A stretch of 64,000 nucleotides of DNA, from contig NZ_JAODWD010000001.1 in NCBI RefSeq assembly GCF_025345615.1, forward strand, positions 561,304-625,303, given 5' to 3'. Position numbers and translations under genes: made by a program. The notes under the pieces were generated by a model. It was not told the origin of the DNA. It worked only from the letters and a program-made list of their open reading frames with translations, and made no database searches. Source of the stretch: Mycobacterium deserti. Its GTDB lineage: Bacteria > Actinomycetota > Actinomycetes > Mycobacteriales > Mycobacteriaceae. Of the stretch, positions 36,355-44,278 are shown one piece after another. Position 1 is the first letter of the stretch. Each line of letters opens with the position of its first letter.

Positions 36355-37614
36355 TCAGCCGCGCTGGGCCAGGAATGCGACGTCGACGATCTCACCGGTG
36401 CGGACCTCTTCGGCCTCGGTGGGGATGGTCACCAGACAGTTCGCCTCGGCGAGCGTGGCAAGTAGATGAGAAGCGCCCGGTGCCCCGCCGAGCGCCTGCA
36501 CCAGGTATTCGCCGGTGTCCTGATCGCGCATCAACTGCCCACGCAGGTAACCCTTGCGGCCCGCGACCGAATTGATCGGAGACAGCGTGCGTGCCTGCAC
36601 GATTCGCCGGTGTGCCTGTCGCTTGCCCAGCGACAGCCGAATCAGCGGACGCACCATCACCTCGAACACCACGAGCGCGCTGACCGGATTGGCCGGCAGC
36701 AGGAACACGGGCACGCCGTCGCGGCCGAGTTGGCCGAACCCCTGCACCGAGCCCGGATGCATCGCGATGCGCGTCACCTCCATCTCGCCGAGGTCGGCGA
36801 GCACCGACCGGACGGCTTCTGCGGCCGCACCGCCGACGGCGCCTGCGATCACCACCACCTCGGCGCGGTTGATCTGCCCCTCGACCACTTCGCGCAGTTC
36901 CTTCGGGTCGGTGTCGACGATGCCGACCCGGTTCACCTCGGCGCCCGCATCGCGGCCGGCCGCGGCCAGTGCGTAGGAGTTGACGTCGTAGACCTGGCCG
37001 TTGCCCGGCGTCCGGGACACGTCGACCAGCTCACCACCCACGCACATCACCGACAACCGCGGCCGCGGATGCACCAGGACGCGATCGCGCCCCACCGCGG
37101 CCAGCAGGCCCACCTGGGCGGGACCGATGATCGTGCCCGCGCGCACCGCCACGTCACCGGGCTGCACGTCGTCGCCGGTGCGACGGACATAGGCCCCCGA
37201 CCGGACGCCGCGCAGCACGGTCACCCGGGCCTCGCCGCCGTCGGTCCAGCGCAGCGGAAGCACCGCGTCGGCGAGCGTCGGCATCGGCGCGCCGGTCTGC
37301 ACGCGAGCGGCCTGCCGAGGCTGCAACCGGCTCGGGTTGCGCGCGCCCGCCTCGATCGAGGCCATCACGGGGAGGCTGACCTCGCGGTCGCCCTCGTCGT
37401 CGCCGTCCTCCTCGTCACCGCCGACGCCCAGCACGTCGACGCTGCGCACGGCGTATCCGTCGATCGCCGCCTGGTCGAATCCGGGCAGCGGTCGCTCAGT
37501 GACAACCTCCTCGGCGCACATCAGTCCCTGCGCCTCGGCGATCGCCACCCGGACCGGCCGCGGCGCTACCGCCGCAGCCGCAACTCGCGCTTGCTGTTCC
37601 TCGACCGAACGCAC
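36355..37614 (-). CDS. moeA: MoeA-family molybdopterin molybdotransferase / gephyrin-like Glp candidate
   Basis: A 419-residue MoeA/gephyrin-fold protein. Family features are the N-terminal VEEQQARVAAAAVAPRPVRVAIAEAQGLMCAEEV, ALDGYA-type FDQAAIDGYAVRS near residue 50, the MPT-binding core VVIAGAVGGAAAEAVRSVL, and the C-terminal LPANPVSALVVFEVMVRP. In the core the usual TTGGVS/SGGVS motif reads GAVGGAA, a departure also expected in repurposed MoeA proteins. In Corynebacterium the equivalent protein (Glp) binds FtsZ and works in cell division, so a divisome role is as likely as molybdenum cofactor synthesis. The GTG at 37614 lies 26 bases after galU. Confidence 0.85.
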   Translation of the reverse strand: MRSVEEQQARVAAAAVAPRPVRVAIAEAQGLMCAEEVVTERPLPGFDQAAIDGYAVRSVDVLGVGGDEEDGDDEGDREVSLPVMASIEAGARNPSRLQPRQAARVQTGAPMPTLADAVLPLRWTDGGEARVTVLRGVRSGAYVRRTGDDVQPGDVAVRAGTIIGPAQVGLLAAVGRDRVLVHPRPRLSVMCVGGELVDVSRTPGNGQVYDVNSYALAAAGRDAGAEVNRVGIVDTDPKELREVVEGQINRAEVVVIAGAVGGAAAEAVRSVLADLGEMEVTRIAMHPGSVQGFGQLGRDGVPVFLLPANPVSALVVFEVMVRPLIRLSLGKRQAHRRIVQARTLSPINSVAGRKGYLRGQLMRDQDTGEYLVQALGGAPGASHLLATLAEANCLVTIPTEAEEVRTGEIVDVAFLAQRG

Positions 37615-37640
37615 CGCACCCCTATCTGGACTCAGGGGCT

Positions 37641-38552
37641 TCAGCAGTCGATCAGCCCCAGTCGTTCTACCAGCCACCGTCGCAAATCGGGCCCGTAGTC
37701 GTCGCGCTCCAACGCAAAGTCAACCGCAGCCTTGAGATAGCCGCCGGGATTTCCGAGGTCGTGTCGAGAGCCGCGGTGCACGACGACGTGCACGGGATGG
37801 CCCTCGTTGATCAGCAACGCGATCGCGTCGGTCAACTGAATCTCGCCACCGGCGCCTCGCGGAACCCGCTTGAGCGCATCGAAGATCGCCCGGTCGAGCA
37901 CGTAGCGGCCCGCGGCCGCATACGGTGACGGCGCATTCTCGGCCTTGGGCTTCTCGAACATCCCCTTGACCCGCATCACGTTCGCGTTGTTCGTGTCTTT
38001 GACGGGTTCGACGTCGAAGACGCCGTACGCGCTGATCTCGTCGCGGGGTACCTCGATGGCGCACAGCACCGAGCCGCCGCGCTTCGCGCGCACCTTCGAC
38101 ATGGTCACGAGCACCCCGGTGGGCAGCACCAGATCGTCGGGCAACAGCACCGCGATGGCGTCGTCCTCGGGTGTCAGAACGGGTTCCACACAGCCGACCG
38201 CGTGGCCGAGACCCAGCGGTTGCGCCTGCACCACCGACTCGACCTTGATCAGCTCGGGCGCCCGGCGGACCTTCTCCAGCATCGACGTCTTGCCGCGCGC
38301 TTCGAGGGTGCCCTCGAGTACGAGATCCTCGACAAAGTGCGCCACCACGCTGTCTTTGCCCTCGGAGGTGACGATGACCAGGCGCTCGGCGCCCGCTTCG
38401 GCGGCTTCGGCGGCCACCAGTTCGATCCCGGGTGTGTCCACAACGGGCAGAAGCTCTTTGGGAATCGTCTTGGTAGCGGGCAGGAATCGCGTCCCCAGTC
38501 CCGCCGCCGGGACGACCGCGGTGTGTGGAATCGTTACCTCAGGCGGTGTCAC
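37641..38552 (-). CDS. galU: UTP-glucose-1-phosphate uridylyltransferase
   Basis: Makes UDP-glucose from UTP and glucose-1-phosphate, supplying the Ugd reaction, trehalose synthesis and galactan precursors. The 303 residues show the nucleotide-binding VVPAAGLGTRFLPATKTIPKE (about residues 13 to 33), the glucose-1-phosphate region GLGHAVGCVEPVL, and LLPDDLVL. Length is standard for GalU. The GTG at 38552 follows GGAGG with a rather long spacing of about 14 bases. It heads the galU-moeA-rimJ-glpR-like unit and is divergent from the cyclo-ligase gene. Confidence 0.95.
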   Translation of the reverse strand: MTPPEVTIPHTAVVPAAGLGTRFLPATKTIPKELLPVVDTPGIELVAAEAAEAGAERLVIVTSEGKDSVVAHFVEDLVLEGTLEARGKTSMLEKVRRAPELIKVESVVQAQPLGLGHAVGCVEPVLTPEDDAIAVLLPDDLVLPTGVLVTMSKVRAKRGGSVLCAIEVPRDEISAYGVFDVEPVKDTNNANVMRVKGMFEKPKAENAPSPYAAAGRYVLDRAIFDALKRVPRGAGGEIQLTDAIALLINEGHPVHVVVHRGSRHDLGNPGGYLKAAVDFALERDDYGPDLRRWLVERLGLIDC

Positions 38553-38614
38553 GGTTGACAGATTAACCTCCGGAGGTCGGTTAAACCCGCCGAGGACGCT
38601 TTTGGAGGCGGCAC

Positions 38615-39202
38615 GTGAGCGAGACGAAGGACGTGCTGCGCGGCGCGATCCTCGCTGCCCGCCGTGCCGTATCCGCCCAGCAGCGCGCCGTCGAGGCGCG
38701 TGCACTGGTCGCGCACTCGGCGTCGCTGGTCGTCGAAGGCTCAACCGTGTGCGCGTACGTCCCGGTCGGGTCCGAACCGGGCTCTCTCGAACTGATCGAC
38801 TCGCTGCACCGTCGGCACGTCCGGGTGCTGCTGCCGGTCGCCGCGGACGTCGAGCAGCCGCTGCAGTGGGGTGAATACCGCCCCGGTGGTCTGATCGACG
38901 CGCAATTCGGCCTGCGCGAGCCCGCCGAACCGCGGCTATCCGCCGAGGCCATCGCGAGCGCGTCGGTGGTGCTCGTGCCCGCGCTGGCGGTGGACCGCGC
39001 AGGGGTACGGCTGGGGCGCGGCGCCGGCTTCTACGACCGCAGCCTCCCGCTGGCCTCGACGTCGGCGCGGCTGGTCGCAGTCGTGCGCGACGACGAGCTT
39101 GTTGAGCGGCTGCCCGCCGAACCCCACGACGTGCGCGTAACGCATGCGCTGACGCCGAATGCGGGCCTGGTGGCCCTGTCGGGAATGACGCGAGCCACAT
39201 AG
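38615..39202 (+). CDS. 5-formyltetrahydrofolate cyclo-ligase
   Basis: Converts 5-formyl-THF to 5,10-methenyl-THF with ATP, in folate one-carbon metabolism. The 195 residues show VCAYVPVGSEPGSLELID (substrate region, about residues 45 to 62) and the ATP-binding signature RLGRGAGFYDRSL (about 130 to 142), both standard for the MTHFS family. The GTG at 38615 is preceded by TTGGAGG. It is equivalent by position to Rv0992c. Confidence 0.95.
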   Translation: MSETKDVLRGAILAARRAVSAQQRAVEARALVAHSASLVVEGSTVCAYVPVGSEPGSLELIDSLHRRHVRVLLPVAADVEQPLQWGEYRPGGLIDAQFGLREPAEPRLSAEAIASASVVLVPALAVDRAGVRLGRGAGFYDRSLPLASTSARLVAVVRDDELVERLPAEPHDVRVTHALTPNAGLVALSGMTRAT

Positions 39203-39260
39203 CGGTTCTGGCACTTCAGCCGGTAGAGTGCTAAATACTTAACTCGTCTCGGAGGTTGTC

Positions 39261-39620
39261 GTGCCCACCTACTCCTATGCATGCACCGAATGCGGTCACC
39301 GGTTCGATGCGGTGCAGGCGTTCAGTGACGACGCGCTGACGACGTGCGGCGAGTGCAACGGTCGTCTGCGCAAGCTCTTCGGCAATGTCGGAGTGGTGTT
39401 CAAGGGCAGCGGCTTCTACCGCACCGACAGCCGCGAGTCGGCCAAGACGTCGTCGAACGGGTCCTCGAGCAGCAGTTCGGAGTCGTCGAGTTCATCGACG
39501 TCGTCGGAGAAATCCGACACGTCCTCAGCCAAGTCGTCCGACAAGTCGAGTTCGAGCTCTTCGAGCGACTCGAAGTCCGGCTCCAGCAGTTCGGCCCCGG
39601 CCGCTGCGGCCTCCAACTGA
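39261..39620 (+). CDS. FmdB-type zinc ribbon protein with Ser-rich tail (Ruc-like)
   Basis: A 119-residue protein. The first 45 residues form a zinc ribbon: TYSYACTECGHRF with one Cys pair and TTCGECNGRL with the other. The rest, from about residue 58 on, is almost only Ser, Lys, Asp, Glu and Ala and must be disordered. By position and architecture it matches Rv0991c, described as a redox-regulated chaperone (Ruc) that unfolds on oxidation of the zinc cysteines, binds unfolded proteins and cooperates with DnaK. The Ser-rich low-complexity tail here is unusually regular. Confidence 0.88.
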   Translation: MPTYSYACTECGHRFDAVQAFSDDALTTCGECNGRLRKLFGNVGVVFKGSGFYRTDSRESAKTSSNGSSSSSSESSSSSTSSEKSDTSSAKSSDKSSSSSSSDSKSGSSSSAPAAAASN

Positions 39621-39687
39621 CCGGAGTTATCCACAGGCGGGCTCGAGCCCGTCCCCTGGTTGACCCCCGCTGCCTACGGTGGCAGTC

Positions 39688-40338
39688 ATGGGGGAGTCTC
39701 TGAATCCGTCGGCGTTAGGCCGGCTCGCCGCGCTGCGCCCCGACTGGTCCCGTACGGTCGCGGCGCGCCGAATCGCGGCGGGCGGGCTGGTCGTGCTGGC
39801 CGCCGTCGCCGCTTTTCGCCCGGACCCGGCCGACGACCGCACCGACATCGTGGTCGCGGCACGCGATCTGGCGCCCGGAATCGAACTCACCGGCGACGAT
39901 GTGCGTCTCGAAAGCCGCATTGTCACAACGGTTCCCGACGGTTCGCAAGCCGATCTGAGCGCTGTGGTCGGCGCAACGCTGGCCGGCCCGGCCAGACGGG
40001 GCGAGCCGCTCACCGATGTACGCCTCCTCGGGCCCCGACTGGCCGAGTCGGCGGCGGGGCCGACCGCGCGGATCGTTCCGCTTCACCTCGACGACCCCGC
40101 GCTGCTCGACCTCATTCGCCCCGGCGACGTGGTCGACGTCCTCGCCGCCAAGGACGCCGACGTCGAGGCGCAACCACAGGTTGTCGCGACGGATGCGATC
40201 GTCGTGCTGGTGTCGGCGAAGCCGAGCGGGCCCGGCGCCGGCGGCGACCGCGTCGTGCTGGTCGCCTTACCCGGTCACGCCGCCAACGAGGTCGCGGCAG
40301 CGGCGCTGGTGCAGACGGTCACCTTGACGTTCCACTGA
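39688..40338 (+). CDS. SAF-domain membrane protein (CpaB/RcpC-like)
   Basis: A 216-residue protein with one N-terminal membrane segment (about residues 25 to 45) and an extracytoplasmic SAF domain: VVAARDLAPGIELTGDDVRLE followed by GATLAGPARRGEPLTDVRLL, which is the typical SAF pattern found in Flp-pilus assembly protein CpaB. The second half, with DDPALLDLIRPGDVVDVLAA, also matches RcpC/CpaB. No pilus genes are nearby, so a pilus role is not supported. It is equivalent by position to Rv0990c. The ATG at 39688 is preferred; a GTG at 39679 is possible. Confidence 0.82.
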   Translation: MGESLNPSALGRLAALRPDWSRTVAARRIAAGGLVVLAAVAAFRPDPADDRTDIVVAARDLAPGIELTGDDVRLESRIVTTVPDGSQADLSAVVGATLAGPARRGEPLTDVRLLGPRLAESAAGPTARIVPLHLDDPALLDLIRPGDVVDVLAAKDADVEAQPQVVATDAIVVLVSAKPSGPGAGGDRVVLVALPGHAANEVAAAALVQTVTLTFH

Positions 40339-40462
40339 AGTCCTCCTCAAGGCTGCGGCAGCGGCGTGGTGGGCGCAACGGCGGTGCCGTGGCCTACTCA
40401 CCCGCGGACTAACGTGACGTTTCTCCAATTCGGGGACATCAATGTCAGGAAGGGCGCAGCGC

Positions 40463-40909
40463 ATGTTGAAGGGGTTCAAAGAATTTCTGGCCCGCGGCAA
40501 TATCGTCGACCTCTCGATCGCAGTGGTCATCGGTACCGCGTTCACGGCGCTGGTCACCAAGTTCACCGAGAGCATCGTGGCGCCGCTCGTCAACCGCGTC
40601 GGTGCCGGGGGCGACGCCGACTTCGGCATCCTGCGATACGACATCGGCGGCGGACAGGCCATCAATCTCAACATCCTGCTGTCGGCCGCGGTCAACTTCA
40701 TCCTGGTCGCGGCGGTGGTCTACTTCCTTGTCGTGGCACCGTACAACCGCTTGCGCAAGAAGGGTGAAGTCGAGCAGGCGCAGGACACCGAACTGACGCT
40801 GCTGACCGAGATCCGCAACATCCTCGCCGAGGCCAACGGGGCCACTGCCACCGACACCACCGCGCTCAGTCCCGGCACCGCCCACACGACGAGCGCGGAC
40901 AAGTCGTAG
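40463..40909 (+). CDS. mscL: Large-conductance mechanosensitive channel
   Basis: Opens under membrane tension to release solutes during hypo-osmotic shock. The 148 residues start [31 protein letters not shown] (amphipathic N-terminal helix and pore-lining TM1), then a periplasmic loop with the nonpolar [11 protein letters not shown] segment, TM2 ([19 protein letters not shown]) and a charged cytoplasmic helix bundle. I chose the ATG at 40463 because MLKGFKEF is the conserved start and GGAAGGG lies upstream. Confidence 0.96.
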   Translation: MLKGFKEFLARGNIVDLSIAVVIGTAFTALVTKFTESIVAPLVNRVGAGGDADFGILRYDIGGGQAINLNILLSAAVNFILVAAVVYFLVVAPYNRLRKKGEVEQAQDTELTLLTEIRNILAEANGATATDTTALSPGTAHTTSADKS

Positions 40910-40926
40910 CCGAACAGAACACAAAA

Positions 40927-40952
40927 CAGCCCCCGGGTCACCCCGGGGGCTG
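40927..40952. terminator. Bidirectional hairpin terminator between mscL and the porin gene
   Basis: A perfect 11-bp GC-rich stem (CAGCCCCCGGG and its complement) with a short loop sits in the 61-bp gap between the convergent mscL and mspA-type genes. A TGTCTTGT stretch follows on the plus strand; on the minus strand the stem is followed by TTTTGT, the better terminator tail. It can serve both genes. Confidence 0.85.
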
Positions 40953-40970
40953 TCTTGTCAGAGCTGGGAG

Positions 40971-41609
40971 TTAGTTCATGTTCCAGGGCTCGCCGTAGGT
41001 GGTGACGCTGTCACCAGCCGAGGAGATGAGCCGAGCGAACGGACGCAGCAGCACACCGCCGGCAGCGCCGGTCACCGTGCCGTGTGCGTTCGACACCGCC
41101 ACACCGCCGTTGGCGCCCTCGACGTCAACCGAGAACGTCGCGACCTCCGTGATACCGGGGCCGTTGCCGAGGTCGGCGTTGATCGACACACCGGGGAACA
41201 GGTTCGGCGTGGTGATGAACCCGGCGCTGAAATCGCCCACGGCAGGCAGCGGCGCCTGGTCGAACAGGATGTTCGGGGTGGTGTAGTTGAAGTTGATACC
41301 CACACCCAGCGACCAGGGGAAGCCGATCTGGTAGCCGAGCTCGAGGGTGCCCTCGAAGTCGTCGGCGCCCTCGCCGGCGACGATGTACTTCGCACGGCCA
41401 CTGTGGAACCACTCACGGGTCAGCCGGTTGCGGTCCAAGGGGAAGACACCATTGAGGAAGGTGTCCCACTGCTGGATGGTCAGGGTCCGGTCCTGTCCGT
41501 CCACCAGACTCAGTTCGTTGTCCAGACCTGCGTGAGAGGTGCCAGTGCTCACGAACAGCGACGCAACGGCCGCGACCATCGCGATCAGCACCCGACTGAT
41601 TGCCTTCAT
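40971..41609 (-). CDS. mspA: MspA-family outer-membrane porin
   Basis: Forms an octameric pore in the mycolate outer membrane for small hydrophilic solutes. The 212 residues have a 27-residue signal peptide (MKAISRVLIAMVAAVASLFV...SHA) and a mature part of 185 residues starting GLDNELSLVDGQDRTL, nearly the same as M. smegmatis MspA. The exception is the constriction loop: MspA has NILIDDGDI, this protein has NILFDQAPL, so only D90 of the D90/D91/D93 ring is kept and the loop is one residue longer. The MspA vestibule residue E139 is also replaced (Asn). Location beside mscL and moaB suggests the MspC position of M. smegmatis, from recall. The ATG at 41609 follows AGGGAG. Confidence 0.95.
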   Translation of the reverse strand: MKAISRVLIAMVAAVASLFVSTGTSHAGLDNELSLVDGQDRTLTIQQWDTFLNGVFPLDRNRLTREWFHSGRAKYIVAGEGADDFEGTLELGYQIGFPWSLGVGINFNYTTPNILFDQAPLPAVGDFSAGFITTPNLFPGVSINADLGNGPGITEVATFSVDVEGANGGVAVSNAHGTVTGAAGGVLLRPFARLISSAGDSVTTYGEPWNMN

Positions 41610-41998
41610 GTTCTCCCTAGCTATTCGACGGTGGCCCGGGCTGGACCACCGTGTTGTTGTTCGTGCCTGGCCGTACACCTACACCACACACGACGCAAGA
41701 GTCACATGTGACGCAAATGAGAATCCTCACATGCTGCTCTTACGTTTTGCTCATCGTTGACACGAGGAACATAACGGTGGCGCAACCACCCGGCAACGCG
41801 AGGGTCAGCCGACACGATGTTGCGGCGAGGGCGCCGGGAAGTTTGCTGATACGCGCGCGTGGCGTCAGCGCCGCATCGGCCGTACCTGCCCGGCTCCGCC
41901 ACCATGATCAATTCCGATTCGCCGCCTCATACGCCGCCACCGGATACGACGAACGGGCGGCCGTCCCGCCCGGCCGCTCCTCGGGATGAAAAGGCAGT
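41610..41998. promoter_or_regulatory. 389-bp leader region of the porin gene, with a palindrome
   Basis: No gene was recognised. It contains the perfect 12-bp palindrome GTCACATGTGAC at 41701-41712, about 92 bases upstream of the porin start codon. Long leaders are known for M. smegmatis mspA. The region between 41,730 and 41,990 shows no feature I can name. Confidence 0.45.
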
Positions 41999-42157
41999 TC
42001 AGAGGTGGTGTGGCGGCGTGTTGTCGCGCATCCACCGCTCGCGTTCGGCCTCGTCGTCGGGCGAAATAATGTCGCGCTCGTCAGCCGACATGTCGCGCCA
42101 GGGATCCGCGGGTCGAAAGTTAACTGCCCCTGGCGGCGGCTCTGCGCTGTCAGTCAC
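41999..42157 (-). CDS. Small acidic protein, 52 residues
   Basis: A short frame that reads like a real small protein: MTDSAEPPPGAVNFRPADPW, then RDMSADERDIISPDDEAERERW and a short tail ending in PPHHL. It is hydrophilic and acidic, with a Pro-rich N-terminal third and a central charged helix. The GTG at 42157 is the start that keeps the whole frame; the ribosome binding site is weak. A perfect CRP-type palindrome ends 14 bases upstream of the start codon. It lies between moaB and the porin gene on the same strand. I do not know a function. Confidence 0.6.
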   Translation of the reverse strand: MTDSAEPPPGAVNFRPADPWRDMSADERDIISPDDEAERERWMRDNTPPHHL

Positions 42158-42170
42158 AGTCGATCTTTAC

Positions 42171-42186
42171 TGTGACAAAGATCACA
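42171..42186. promoter_or_regulatory. CRP-type binding site
   Basis: TGTGACAAAGATCACA is a perfect match to the TGTGA-N6-TCACA consensus shared by E. coli CRP and mycobacterial CRP (Rv3676, M. smegmatis Crp1/Crp2). It lies 14 bases upstream of the small acidic gene's start codon and about 560 bases upstream of the porin gene, downstream of moaB. Confidence 0.75.
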
Positions 42187-42315
42187 TTCGGCGAAAGATT
42201 GCTGTTCACCGGGGGTTAACAATCCGGCGGGCGTGCCGACACCGCCCGGGCGCGCGCGGCGGCGGGCGGTGCGGCGTCGACGGGTGTGGCGACGTATCGC
42301 CAGCGAGTCCACTCG

Positions 42316-42813
42316 CTAGATCTCCAAGCTGGATAGCTGGCCGATGATCTGGACGGCGAGCGGACTGAGCGTGGCCATGCCGTCGCGTACCGCCGCACGA
42401 GACCCGGCGAGGTTAACTACGAGCGTGCTGCCGGAGATTCCGGCGAGTCCGCGCGACACCCCGGCGTCGACGATGCCCGCCGATAGTCCCGACGCACGCA
42501 GCGCCTCGGAGATGCCGAGCAGTTCGCGGTCGAGGATGTCGAGCGTCGCCTCGGGCGTCACATCGCGCGGGGTGACCCCGGTGCCGCCGACCGATACGAC
42601 CAGGTCGACGCCGCCGATCACGGCCGTGTTCAGGGCGTTGCGGATCTCGACCTCGTCGGAGGAGACCACGACGACACCGTCGACGACGAACCCCGCCTCA
42701 CCCAGCAATTCGGTGACCAACGGTCCGCTGTGGTCTTCCTCGTCTCCGTGCGCGGTGCGGTCATCCACGACCACGACCAGAGCGCGGCCCACCAACTCCC
42801 CAGGCTGTTCCAT
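42316..42813 (-). CDS. moaB: MoaB-family molybdopterin-binding protein
   Basis: A 165-residue MogA/MoaB-fold protein, expected to adenylylate molybdopterin in molybdenum cofactor synthesis. The signature SVGGTGVTPRDVTPEAT (about residues 74 to 90) and the late GSTLVVNLAGSRAAVRD are the standard motifs. It corresponds to MoaB2 (Rv0984) by position, next to pepD. The ATG at 42813 was chosen because homology begins at MEQPGELVGRAL; the longer frame would add a Gly-Pro-rich stretch overlapping the pepD end. Confidence 0.92.
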   Translation of the reverse strand: MEQPGELVGRALVVVVDDRTAHGDEEDHSGPLVTELLGEAGFVVDGVVVVSSDEVEIRNALNTAVIGGVDLVVSVGGTGVTPRDVTPEATLDILDRELLGISEALRASGLSAGIVDAGVSRGLAGISGSTLVVNLAGSRAAVRDGMATLSPLAVQIIGQLSSLEI

Positions 42814-42890
42814 GACTGCAACCGTATAACTCGGAACAGACAGAGACGCGGCCACTCTCAGTGCGGTGGGCCCGGGTCCGGGCCCGGGGC

Positions 42891-44225
42891 TCACTGCGGC
42901 GCCTTTCCGAGCGTGACCTGCACCGTCTGCGGCTTGCCCGTGGGATCCAGGTACGTCAGGGTCACCGAGTCGCCGGGCGCCTTGGACCGGACCGCTGCGA
43001 CCAGCGCGTCGGCGCTGTTGATCACCCGGTCATTGACCTTCGTGACCACGACGCCGCTGGGCAGACCGGCCTTGGCCGCCGCGCCGCCCTCGGTGACCTC
43101 GACGATGCGCGCACCGTCGGTTGCCGCGTCGTTGCCCACCTGCACGCCGAGTGACGCGTGCGCGGCGGTTCCGTTCTCGATCAGTTCGTCAGCGATGCGC
43201 TTGGCCTGGTCGACGGGGATGGCGAAGCCCAGCCCGATCGATCCGCTCTGCGCTTGTGGCCCGGCGTCGCCACCCAGCGTGGCGATGGCCGAGTTGATGC
43301 CGACGAGCTCGCCCTTCATGTTGACCAGCGCGCCGCCCGAGTTGCCGGGGTTGATCGCGGCATCGGTCTGGATCGCGTCGAGCACCGTGTTCTGGTTGCG
43401 CGCGTCGCCGCCCGCGGCCACGGGCCTGTTCAGCGCGCTGATGATGCCGGTGGTCACGGTGCCCTCCAGGCCGAGCGGCGAGCCGATCGCCACCACATCC
43501 TGTCCCACCCGCAGGTCGGCCGACGAGCCGATCGTGACGGGCGTCAGGTCCGACACCCCCTGGGCGCGAACGACTGCGATGTCGCTGCTCGGGTCGGTGC
43601 CGACAACGGAGAACGGCGCGGTGCGGCCGTCGGCGAACGTCACCTTGGTCTGCCCGGCACCGGGCCCACCCGGGGTGTCCTGCGCGCCCGACACGACGTG
43701 GTTGTTGGTCAGGATGAGACCGTCGGAGGACAGCAGCACCCCCGAGCCCTCCTCGGATGCGCGACCCATCTCGACTTCGAGCTTGACGACGCTGGGCACC
43801 ACCTTCGCCGCCACCTGCTCGACCGAGCCTGCGGGCAGGCTTGCGGCGGGAACGCTGGGCGCCGCGCCGCCGAGCGCCGAGGTGGCTCCGGGCGAGTTCG
43901 GTTGCGCCAGCAGTGCGACGCCCCCGCCGATGCCGGAAGAGACGATCGCCACGGCGATAGCGCCTGCGGTCAAAGCGCCTGCACGCGAACGCTTTTGAGG
44001 TGGTCGCGGAGCCGGCGGCTGTTGCGGTGCGCCACGGTAGGGGTCGTAGGGCGCGCGAAAGGTCTGCGTGGGATGCGGTTGCTGCTGCGTCGTGTAGCGC
44101 CAGTCGTACTGCTGCTGGTACGAACCGGGCCGGTGCGGACCGGGGTAGCCGGACGCCGCTTGCTCGTGCCCACTCGGCCGGCGGCCCGGCGGCGGTGGCG
44201 GCGAGTACCTCGGATGGTTCGTCAT
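42891..44225 (-). CDS. pepD: HtrA-like serine protease PepD
   Basis: A membrane-anchored periplasmic protease/chaperone in the envelope stress response. The 444 residues have a Pro/Tyr/Gln-rich cytoplasmic N-terminus (1 to 80), one membrane helix (about 83 to 107), a trypsin-like domain with the His in TNNHVV, Asp in SSDIAVV and Ser in NPGNSGGAL, and a C-terminal PDZ domain (about 345 to 440). In M. tuberculosis pepD is controlled by MprA and SigE. It lies downstream of mprA-mprB on the same strand, with a 147-bp gap that can hold its own promoter. Confidence 0.95.
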   Translation of the reverse strand: MTNHPRYSPPPPPGRRPSGHEQAASGYPGPHRPGSYQQQYDWRYTTQQQPHPTQTFRAPYDPYRGAPQQPPAPRPPQKRSRAGALTAGAIAVAIVSSGIGGGVALLAQPNSPGATSALGGAAPSVPAASLPAGSVEQVAAKVVPSVVKLEVEMGRASEEGSGVLLSSDGLILTNNHVVSGAQDTPGGPGAGQTKVTFADGRTAPFSVVGTDPSSDIAVVRAQGVSDLTPVTIGSSADLRVGQDVVAIGSPLGLEGTVTTGIISALNRPVAAGGDARNQNTVLDAIQTDAAINPGNSGGALVNMKGELVGINSAIATLGGDAGPQAQSGSIGLGFAIPVDQAKRIADELIENGTAAHASLGVQVGNDAATDGARIVEVTEGGAAAKAGLPSGVVVTKVNDRVINSADALVAAVRSKAPGDSVTLTYLDPTGKPQTVQVTLGKAPQ

Positions 44226-44260
44226 GTCGCTGCGGTGCTCTTCCTCTGGTAGGGCCTCGA

Positions 44261-44278
44261 CTGTCCCGGTCTGTCCCG
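44261..44278. promoter_or_regulatory. Tandem CTGTCCCG repeats upstream of pepD
   Basis: CTGTCCCG occurs twice in direct orientation with a two-base gap (CTGTCCCG-GT-CTGTCCCG), 36 bases upstream of the pepD start codon. Paired 8-bp direct repeats are the general layout of MprA boxes, though there the published spacing is three bases as I recall. It is a candidate control site for pepD. Confidence 0.4.

Noticed and set aside
39430..39620. Ser-rich low-complexity DNA as a possible CRISPR or satellite repeat
   Set aside because: The repetition is at the codon level (TCG/TCC/AGC mixtures) inside a coding frame, with no regular repeat-spacer units.
41701..41712. Reading GTCACATGTGAC as a CRP site
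   Set aside because: The half-sites are in the wrong order and spacing for TGTGA-N6-TCACA; kept only as an unassigned palindrome.
42730..44252. Plus-strand frames of 422 and 364 codons opposite pepD and moaB
   Set aside because: Pure antisense to two clear genes; no motifs.
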